The notes beneath the pieces were generated by a model. That model did no database searches and was not told where the DNA came from. It saw nothing but the letters and a program-made list of their open reading frames with translations. Shown here in pieces: positions 7,940-15,900 of a stretch of DNA of 18,863 bases. The number at the start of each line of letters is the position of its first letter. Positions within the stretch are counted from its first letter, which is position 1. Source of the DNA: RGIG990 sp045589455 (GTDB taxonomy: Bacteria > Verrucomicrobiota > Kiritimatiellia > RFP12 > UBA3636); contig JAZNPC010000094.1 in assembly GCA_045589455.1 (NCBI GenBank), forward strand, positions 1 to 18,863, written 5' to 3'. The position numbers and the translations under genes are program-made.

Positions 7940-9325
7940 TTATTCTATAATTTGTTTTCCGATAAAAATAAAAATATTACTATGTGTTTTTTGCAGAGGT
8001 TTTAATTCTGCTTGCAATTCCTGAAAGGTTAAGTTTGTTGGAGCAAAAACAAGCAATGGTGCATTTCTTGAATTTATATATTTTAAGAATACAGGATCAT
8101 CTAATGTTGTATCCAGTCTCCATGCTTCTGCCTCTACAATTAGCTCCTCTATTTTTGTCTCAGATGATATAGAATACTCTTTTGGTTCTAAAATTGGATA
8201 TATGCTATCCGATGCCTCTGGCCAGATTTCTTTTATTGCAACTATTTTTTTTGTAATTACATTTTCATGTTTTCCTAAATGTATTTCTAGTGGTTGTGCT
8301 AATCTATTAGAACGCTTCAACCAAGCCTCTTGAGGTAAAAATGCTTTATAGTAAATTAAATTTTTAGGAGCTTCTACCTTAATTAGACCTTTTCTTTCTA
8401 ATCCTTCTATAAGAGTAGCAAAATTAGAAATGTCTGTTAGAGCAACGTCTTCAGAATATAAAATTTGAGCATAAGTATCTTGTTTTTGTTTGTTTTTCTC
8501 CGTTAGGTAATCAACAAAATCCATAGGAGAGATTGGCTCGTTTGAATTAACAACAATTCCTTTTGTGGTTAAGGTTACTTCAATGTCATTATTACGAACA
8601 GATGTAAGTTCGGAACGATTCTCTGGGCGAAGAATAATTTCTACTCTCTCTCCCTCTTTTCCTATTACATTATTACTTACAAGAGATTTTTCATATGCAT
8701 GTCCTTGAGGAGCATTTTTGGGAATATCAAAAACAGATATAGTTTCATTATACATTGGGATAATAGAACCAGGCCCCTCAGATTCTACCGCAGAAATTTC
8801 TTCTCCAGATTCTGAGACCCTCCATTTATCACTGGTATAAATAAATGTAATTGGATCCATAATTTTACCAATCTCTGCATTAAAAATATAATCGGTAATT
8901 GGATGTTCTACTCCTTTATATTTAACTGAAACAGTATAGTGTTCTCCCTTTGACCAAAAACAAAGGGAAGAATAATCTACTGAACGACCTCTTTTCGTTC
9001 CCAATAATTCTATTGATTTAGAAATTCGAGTTGGTGTTGCATATACCTTAAATAATGCTTCATAGTCATGACCACTATTAAGAGTAATTATGGCAAATTC
9101 ACATATTCCATTTTCTGTAATATCTGTGCTTACAGCATCAAGAATAATTTCCTTTTTCTCCAAATCGATACAAATACCACGCTCTGTAATTAAATTTGGA
9201 TTTTCTGTTTTTCTTTTAGTAGCGAGATTATCTAGTTCTGCTTCATAAGCAGTAATATCAAATTCTGTTGCTGATAATACAGAATAAACAGAAAGAAAAA
9301 CAGCGGCTATTGCTTTAATTTTCAT
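7940..9325 (-). CDS. Secreted YdjY-like domain protein
   Basis: Protein of 461 residues from the ATG at 9325, which has AAGGAG five bases upstream. A TTG eight codons earlier (9349) is also open, but the Shine-Dalgarno sequence would lie inside it. Residues 1-19 are a signal peptide (MKIKAIAAVFLSVYSVLSA). Residues about 48-235 resemble the YdjY domain of planctomycete and verrucomicrobial exported proteins: GICIDLEKKEIILDAVS, then CEFAIITLNSGHDYEALF, a TPTRISKSIELLGTKRG segment and a GPGSIIPMY segment. This domain's function is unknown. The second half (about 240-461) has no recognised family; its end (APLLVFAPTNLTFQELQAEL) may be a small alpha/beta domain. The downstream secreted protein starts 16 bases after its stop, a strong sign of a functional pair. 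Confidence 0.83.
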   Translation of the reverse strand: MKIKAIAAVFLSVYSVLSATEFDITAYEAELDNLATKRKTENPNLITERGICIDLEKKEIILDAVSTDITENGICEFAIITLNSGHDYEALFKVYATPTRISKSIELLGTKRGRSVDYSSLCFWSKGEHYTVSVKYKGVEHPITDYIFNAEIGKIMDPITFIYTSDKWRVSESGEEISAVESEGPGSIIPMYNETISVFDIPKNAPQGHAYEKSLVSNNVIGKEGERVEIILRPENRSELTSVRNNDIEVTLTTKGIVVNSNEPISPMDFVDYLTEKNKQKQDTYAQILYSEDVALTDISNFATLIEGLERKGLIKVEAPKNLIYYKAFLPQEAWLKRSNRLAQPLEIHLGKHENVITKKIVAIKEIWPEASDSIYPILEPKEYSISSETKIEELIVEAEAWRLDTTLDDPVFLKYINSRNAPLLVFAPTNLTFQELQAELKPLQKTHSNIFIFIGKQIIE

Positions 9326-9368
9326 AATTACTCCTTTTAGAAGTATCAACTATTAAATACTTTTATGA

Positions 9369-11420
9369 TTAAAAATTAATTTCAACCATTTCGTGACAAT
9401 CCACCTTTGGAACTGTAAACTCTACCCAACCATCCTTTGCAGTAAATGCAAGCTCTTCACCAGACAAAGCGAGGCGAACACTCTTTACATTTTCTGCCTT
9501 CACGCGCACACCTATATTATATATAGGAGAAATATCCTCAATTACCTCGCGAGGAGCTGTCTGTCCTCCAGAGCAATCTCCATTAAATGCCCAATTGCCG
9601 CGAAGAGACTTTTCTGCATATAGAAGGTGAAGCACATTACGATTTTCTGCTGGCTGTGAACGATATGTGAAACGCGCAGAAGAAGGAAGATTTGTAAATT
9701 CAACAGTTGAATTACCCAAAAGCTTCTTAATCACATTACCAATAAACTTTCTATAAACAACCCAGCCATGGACATAATATTGGATAAAGCTCTTATGTGC
9801 TAGATAAGCAATATTGCCCTTCATTACGCCACAAGCATAGCCTGAAGGAGTTGGAAGATTTGGTGTGTGCTGGTGAGAGCTAAAATGATTAAAGCTACGA
9901 TTGAAATATGGATCGTAGATATCACCTAGACTTTCACCTGTTGTAACACGAATACGCTGAGGGCGTGTGTACATTACATAAGGAGTAGTTTGAAATTCTG
10001 GACGATATTCCTCCTTTGGTAGCACAAAGTCGATAGGATATTCAGACTCACCCTCATACTCTGCACCAATATCAAACATTAGATTTTTGCCTTCCTTATC
10101 AAAAGCAGATTTTCCAGCAAATAGAAGCTTTCCTCCGTTAGCGACATAGGTATCTAGGCGTTCCTTCAATTCCGGAGTTATGTAAAGGAGCTCAGGGATA
10201 ACAAGAAGCTTATATTTGTTAAAATCAGACTCCATATCAAGTGCATCAAATAGAATATGCTCTTCAAGAAGCACGCGAGAAGCACCTATATCTGTATGAC
10301 GGATTGGGACAAGCTTATTTTTATCTGTAATACCATAATTTTGAGATTCTACTAGAAGCAAGCCAACATCTGCGACATTCTTTGTGCCAACACACCATGG
10401 CTCCTTTTTCTCAACCTCTTCGTATGCTGCTCCGATAATTGAGTAGGTAGTCTCATCCAAAGCGAGCTCTGGATGACCTTGATCTCCAATCGAGCATCTT
10501 GCACCATTTGCAATCATAGCAGCACACTCATAGCGTAATGCGTTAGGATGCTTAAAGCCACCAAACTCACCCCATGAGGTATTGAATTTTCCTGTCATAC
10601 CTAGGTAATCAAAGCCTAGCTGCTCAACATATTTTGCAGATAGAGGGAAATGGTCATAGCCCCAACCACCAGTAGGAAGTGATTCAATCTCTAGGTGAGA
10701 GAAATACTTTAGAATATGGCGTCCACCTGGAACAATATTTCCGCCATTGTGGAAAATTGGCATATCTGGGTTTGTGACCTTTGCTGCTTCACAAGTTGCC
10801 TTCAAATATTTTTCAAGAACGATATGTGAATGCTTCAATACATCCTCATCCTTCTCTGGGTCAAGGCCAAGTGCACGCATTGATTTTATACAATGTGGGC
10901 AATAGCATTGCTGAATACCAACAATATCAAGGAAAATTCCATCTGCATCTGGATACTTTTCTACAACCTCGCGAATTTGTGCACAAAGGTAATCTAGGTA
11001 TGGAGAATTAAAGCACATTACATGGTAGCCAGCTGTCACTGCAGAATTTTCACTTCCATTTACCCAGCCACAGCATTTACCATTCTTTATTACAACACGC
11101 CACTCTGGATGCTCATAGGTTGCATATTGGTCAACACCTGCAGAAAGATAAATTGGGCACTTAACATCAATCTCGCGGCAAGCCTTGATTTGTTCATCAA
11201 GTAAATCAAATGACAAATGAGGGTGCATTGCTCCAACCTTTGTTGGGTGGTAGCTTAGACCATGATGGCACTTAGAAAATACAGTCACAGAATCAACATG
11301 CCCTTTTTTGAGCATAGCCTGAAACTGCTCCTTACTAAATTGCTTACCAATATTTTCAATTACAGCTGAGGTGTGAAAATCAAGATGCACCTGACGATAA
11401 CGTAATGAATGCTTTTTCAT
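9369..11420 (-). CDS. GHL6-type glycoside hydrolase with beta-galactosidase trimerisation-like domain
   Basis: Protein of 683 residues with no signal peptide, so it probably cleaves imported oligosaccharides. The start RQVHLDFHTS (9-18) is typical of the hypothetical glycosyl hydrolase 6 (GHL6) TIM-barrel group. The barrel runs to about residue 340 and includes KCPIYLSAGVDQYA and DADGIFLDI, where Asp160 or Asp165 is a candidate nucleophile by analogy with alpha-amylase and GH29-like barrels. A CYCPHC cluster (172-177) follows and could bind a metal or stabilise the fold. Residues about 350-450 look like the Rossmann-like trimerisation domain of GH42 enzymes (VGLLLVESQNYGI, KLLVIPELLYITPEL, VANGGKLLFAGKS). 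A C-terminal beta domain ends it. Substrate unknown. TAAGGAG lies four bases before the ATG. It sits 29 bases after galE, which fits galactoside metabolism but proves nothing. Confidence 0.86.
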   Translation of the reverse strand: MKKHSLRYRQVHLDFHTSAVIENIGKQFSKEQFQAMLKKGHVDSVTVFSKCHHGLSYHPTKVGAMHPHLSFDLLDEQIKACREIDVKCPIYLSAGVDQYATYEHPEWRVVIKNGKCCGWVNGSENSAVTAGYHVMCFNSPYLDYLCAQIREVVEKYPDADGIFLDIVGIQQCYCPHCIKSMRALGLDPEKDEDVLKHSHIVLEKYLKATCEAAKVTNPDMPIFHNGGNIVPGGRHILKYFSHLEIESLPTGGWGYDHFPLSAKYVEQLGFDYLGMTGKFNTSWGEFGGFKHPNALRYECAAMIANGARCSIGDQGHPELALDETTYSIIGAAYEEVEKKEPWCVGTKNVADVGLLLVESQNYGITDKNKLVPIRHTDIGASRVLLEEHILFDALDMESDFNKYKLLVIPELLYITPELKERLDTYVANGGKLLFAGKSAFDKEGKNLMFDIGAEYEGESEYPIDFVLPKEEYRPEFQTTPYVMYTRPQRIRVTTGESLGDIYDPYFNRSFNHFSSHQHTPNLPTPSGYACGVMKGNIAYLAHKSFIQYYVHGWVVYRKFIGNVIKKLLGNSTVEFTNLPSSARFTYRSQPAENRNVLHLLYAEKSLRGNWAFNGDCSGGQTAPREVIEDISPIYNIGVRVKAENVKSVRLALSGEELAFTAKDGWVEFTVPKVDCHEMVEINF

Positions 11421-11449
11421 AAAACTCCTTAGTCAAAAATTGCTATATA

Positions 11450-12463
11450 TTATTTTTTGTAGCCATTTGGGTTCATAGACTGCCAGCGCCAAGCATCTGC
11501 ACATAGCTCATCAACACCACGCTTTGTTTTCCAGCCAAGCAATTCGTATGCACGAGAAGCATCAGCATAGCACTGCTCTGCATCGCCTGGACGGCGAGGA
11601 GCAATTTTGTGTGGAAGTGGGCGGCCAATTGCTTTTTCAAATGCATGAACTAATTCAAGAACAGAATAGCCATTGCCTGAACCAAGGTTAATAGCGGTGC
11701 AACCCTGGAGCTCATCAACCTTCTTAAGTGCAGCAATATGACCCTCAGCTAAATCGCAAACATGAATGTAGTCTCGAATACATGTGCCATCACGGGTTGG
11801 ATAGTCATTACCAAAAACGCTTAGCTCCTTTAGGCGGCCGACCGCAACCTGTGTAATATATGGCATTAGATTATTTGGGATGCCAGAAGGGTCCTCACCA
11901 ATCAAGCCACTTGGGTGTGCACCAACTGGGTTAAAATAGCGAAGAAGAATTGTGTGCCAGCGAGAGTCTGCAGCTGACATAGCACGCATCATATCCTCAA
12001 GCCATAGCTTTGTCTGACCATAAGGGCTAACAGCTGATAGAGGGCAATCCTCTGTTAGTGGCACAGTCTCAGGATTTCCATAAACTGTTGCGGAGGAGCT
12101 AAACACCATATTAAACACATTGTGCTTACGCATTTCATCAAGCAAAATCAAAGTGCCAGTGATGTTGTTGTCATAATATTCCCATGGCTTAGCGACAGAT
12201 TCACCAACTGCCTTTAGACCAGCAAAGTGAATTACAGCGTCATACTTTTCAGAATCAAAAACTGCTGCCATTGCTGCTCTATCACAAATATCTCCCTTTA
12301 CAAAACGAGGGCGAACACCTGTGATTTTTTCGACACGATTTAGTGACTCCTCAGAGCTATTTGAAAGATTATCAAATACAGTAACTGTGTAGCCCGCATT
12401 AATTGCTTCAACACATGTATGGCTTCCAATATAGCCTGCACCACCGGTAACTAAAATATTCAT
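11450..12463 (-). CDS. galE: UDP-glucose 4-epimerase GalE
   Basis: Interconverts UDP-glucose and UDP-galactose in the Leloir pathway and in making surface polysaccharides. The 337-residue length is standard. The NAD-binding motif is GGAGYIGS (7-14); the short-chain dehydrogenase catalytic set is Ser124 in SSSATVYGNP and YxxxK at Tyr148-Lys152 (SPYGQTK). The substrate-binding segment RYFNPVGAHPSGLIGEDP and the TRDGTCIRDYIHVCDLA motif are clearly GalE and not another epimerase of the extended family. AAAGGAC about nine bases before the ATG serves as ribosome binding site. The gene follows the small hypothetical gene by 26 bases and precedes the glycoside hydrolase by 29, so the three are probably one transcript. 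Confidence 0.97.
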   Translation of the reverse strand: MNILVTGGAGYIGSHTCVEAINAGYTVTVFDNLSNSSEESLNRVEKITGVRPRFVKGDICDRAAMAAVFDSEKYDAVIHFAGLKAVGESVAKPWEYYDNNITGTLILLDEMRKHNVFNMVFSSSATVYGNPETVPLTEDCPLSAVSPYGQTKLWLEDMMRAMSAADSRWHTILLRYFNPVGAHPSGLIGEDPSGIPNNLMPYITQVAVGRLKELSVFGNDYPTRDGTCIRDYIHVCDLAEGHIAALKKVDELQGCTAINLGSGNGYSVLELVHAFEKAIGRPLPHKIAPRRPGDAEQCYADASRAYELLGWKTKRGVDELCADAWRWQSMNPNGYKK

Positions 12464-12489
12464 TATTGTTTGTCCTTTTGTTTTTAAAT

Positions 12490-12873
12490 TTATAAAGATA
12501 AATCACCATAAATTTTTATCACATTCCCATCACGGGCAACTGAGAGCTCACGCTCAGGAAAAACTTTTTTCAATCCTTCCTCTGCCATTTGCATAGCTTC
12601 AGTTTCAAATTTTAGTCGTTCCTCATCTGGAACAGTTTCGAATGTTACTACCTCTACTCGGAAGATATATCCTGGGCCTAGCTTTGAGCCATAACCAGCG
12701 GAGTATGATGCGGTAATGCGAAACAGCCCATCGTATTGTGGATTTGCTGTTTCGCCTCTTTCGGGTCTTGCTGGATGTAGAGGATAAAGCTTTCCATATT
12801 TATCCTCAAGCACACCATCAATTTCACGGAGGAGCGTATAAAGGCGCCCCTCCCATTCTTCAAGCTTATTCAT
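12490..12873 (-). CDS. Small conserved-looking hypothetical protein
   Basis: Protein of 127 residues, cytoplasmic, family not recognised. It has an N-terminal amphipathic helix (LEEWEGRLYTLLREIDGVLE), a Pro/Gly-rich middle with an unusual motif (YPLHPARPERGETANPQYDG, residues 30-49), a beta region with SYSAGYGSKLGPGYIFRVEV (57-76), a helix (EERLKFETEAMQMAEEGLKKVF), and an end DGNVIKIYGDLSL. The dense invariant-looking residues (HPARP, NPQYDG, GYGSKLGPG) suggest selection for a specific fold or binding site. No good Shine-Dalgarno sequence precedes the ATG; AGGT lies nearly 20 bases away. The flanking spacing and normal codon use support a real gene. It lies 88 bases after the giant secreted gene and 26 before galE. 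Confidence 0.8.
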   Translation of the reverse strand: MNKLEEWEGRLYTLLREIDGVLEDKYGKLYPLHPARPERGETANPQYDGLFRITASYSAGYGSKLGPGYIFRVEVVTFETVPDEERLKFETEAMQMAEEGLKKVFPERELSVARDGNVIKIYGDLSL

Positions 12874-12924
12874 AATTATTAAACAAAATTTACCTATGTT
12901 ATTTGCTATTCGTTATTCCCTATT

Positions 12925-12967
12925 CTCTAATCTTAAAGTGGTGTTTTTGACAATCTTAAAATTAGAG
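12925..12967. repeat. 13-bp inverted repeat at the end of the giant gene, possible terminator or RNA-stabilising hairpin
   Basis: Arms 12925-12937 (CTCTAATCTTAAA) and 12955-12967 (CTTAAAATTAGAG) pair over 13 bases with two G-T wobbles in the minus-strand RNA, around a 17-base loop. The stop codon of the giant secreted protein (12964-12962) lies inside one arm. No T-tract follows in either direction, so it is not a classical intrinsic terminator. It may protect the 3' end or reduce read-through. Confidence 0.6.
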
Positions 12968-15900
12968 AGTTGGAACTGCGATAATCTTGAAGAATCTTGC
13001 AGTATCTGCATCTGAAAGATCAAGAATTACAGAATATGCTGCCCCTGAACCATCAGCTTCTGCTGTGATTGTTTCACCAACAATCTCATGGCGTGTAGGC
13101 TCTGCAAAATCAAGTGTTGTTGCACTTTCGATATACCATGTAAAATCGGAAGAATCAACAGCGATACCATTTGTTGACCAAAGCTTAAAGATGAACTCAA
13201 CCTCAGTAGAATCATCGCTAATAATCATATCAACGATTGAAATTCCAATTTCTGGAGGAGTTGTTGGCTCTGATGAGCTAGAAACGTATGGTATTGCCAC
13301 ATTCTGATTGTAGTGGTTGTATGCACCCACGGTTGCATAAGCCGAATGAACAGTTCTCCAATACAAATCTGTTTCTGACTTTGCTGTATTTGCAATGAGT
13401 TGTCCACCAGGTGCAGAATTTATTAGAATCTTAAAGCCTTCATTTACGAAGTCTTCTACAGCTGCTTTTTGGTAATTACCATTAGATTTCTTAGCTGTTC
13501 CACCACCCCAAATAACACAATCTGCATAAGCACCCATGCTCCGCTTCAATGCCATTGCACCATAGTCTCTACTTGTTGCGCCATCTAACCAGACATCCTC
13601 GGAATCGCCATTTTCGCCATTCTCATCTGGGAATAGCCACATATCACGATCTGTTATAGCGCTATTTCCAAGAACAAAGAAGCCCCAGCCCTTGTCCTTT
13701 TCACCGCTAGCTAGTGGTGGAGTTCCACCAATTGCTGCAGAGGATGGGAATACGGCAGTGTATGCAGGATCATCACTTAATCTTACACCATCTAGATTAT
13801 GACCATAGAAATCAATTGTCCAACCACCAATAGGTGTATGCTTAGGGCCAATCAATTCTACAAATTGATTTGGCAATAAATCAAGATCATCAATTGGATA
13901 GAACTCATTGATTCGTACTGCATTTGTTGTGCAAGAAAGAACAAAGAAGTATGGTGAGCTTGATGTAATATCCTCAGGATTTGCATATTGCTTATTCAAA
14001 TCAACTGGATAGTACCACTCAGGATTTTCAAATGCTGTATGGTAGTAAATTGGAGAAGCAAAGATACCATTGTAGTAAATGCAAATATCATATTGAACTA
14101 CAGTGTCAATATCCTGTTTTGGAACATAATATGCTTCATCCATCACGTAGAGTGTTGGATCCTCAGAATCCTGTTTCAACCAAGTGCGTACGACATTTGG
14201 AGTTGAATTATTATTCCAATTTGCTACACCCCATTTGTTTGATGAAGCAACGTATGAAACCTCAACCTTAATATCTGTTGGATCCATCTGATAATTTGCC
14301 AAACGTACATTAATACCAACCTTATCGGTATAAAGAGGAATATCATTTGGAACAAATATCACCTCACCAACCTCAACGGATGAGCGAACTGGCTCTGTGA
14401 TAAGAATATTATCAATCATCACTCTGCCACAATTACCAAGATCTGAAACAATACGGAAAATCTTATTTTCTGTATCGTAAACTTCAACCTTAAAGTATGT
14501 CCACTTGTTTGTGGTAATACTACTTAATCCTTGTAGCATAGCCTTTTGCTCTTCATAATTGCTTGCAGAAGGATTTAAATCACCGACACCAATTGTCTTC
14601 CACTCACGAAGACCTGTTTCTTCGTCAACCTCCTCAGGGGCAACCTGAATAGAGATTTTACCAGGAAGAGTTGGATTGTCTTCGAAGTGACGATACCAGA
14701 AGCAAATTTCACCAATACCAGCAACATTTATTGGAGACTCGATATTTGGATTATCATCTGGTAGTGGTTTACCATTAACGGTATTCTCTGTTGTTGAGTT
14801 ATTAAGAACAGTTGACTTCTTAGTTGTATCTCCGAGATCAAACTTTTTATCATCTGTTAATGGAGAAACAAGAACGTTATAGCCAGACCAATAGCTTGTA
14901 ACACCTTCAATTGGGTAGTTACGAAGAATTACATCATCAATCCAAATTACAGCATCTGGATGGCTTCCACCAATCATATTTCCTTCTGCATCATATTCTG
15001 TTGGCTCAATTAAAATACGTGCTCGGCCAGGAAGAGCCTGTAGGAAAGAATAGCTAGCACCTTTTACACCATCTGTTGGAGCAACAGTAACCTCCTTAAC
15101 AGTAGTCCAAGAAAGAAACTCGCCAGTATCGGTTGTATACTGAACCTTATACTTGATTGTTCCACCTGTTACACGATATGTAAATGACATATCACCAATG
15201 CTATCAATCTCTGGAGAAACTAGACACTGCTCTGCATCTGGATTTGCACGGCTTACAGCAAACTCATACAATGTGTTATCAAAGCTCATATAATGAGATT
15301 TCATACCATACAAGTAGGTCCAAACATATGTATCTGCTTCTTCACGATCTACGCCATCCATACCACGCCAACCGTAAAGCTTCATATCATCAACAGCAAT
15401 AAATGCATCATTGACGTCATCTCCGTCACCAACAGTTTCGCAGGTAGAAACAATGCGGAAGAAAACGTTATCCCAGAAATGCATTGGATGTTCAACATTC
15501 TGGTAGGACAAGCTATCAACCGTTGCAGTTGCTAAATCCTGCCACTGTCTTTCTTGACCTTCGATTGCAATATGATCATCATCTAGTCCATTTCTAAATA
15601 CTTGGATTTTGTATGGAGCAGAAGGAATATTACGAGTTAGTGTGCAGCTTGAAGAGGATGATGTTTTAATATTCCAACGAACTTTGTTATTAGATGAAGG
15701 CATTACACCTCCAAGATACCAATCCGTTGTAACATTACCCTTGATTGCTGCATCAAAGGTAGCTTGGTTTGGTTGATTTTCTGTTAGGTCTTCAAAAGAA
15801 AATGTTACATTAGCTGCAACATCAGAGCAATCTGCACCAAATGAACCTCCTAAAGCAACGCCTGTTGCTACGGTACAATCTGCATATGTTTTATCTGTAT

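Noticed and set aside
9326..9349. Longer start (TTG at 9349) for the YdjY-like protein
   Set aside because: It would place the AAGGAG ribosome site inside the coding region and put eight extra residues before a normal signal peptide.
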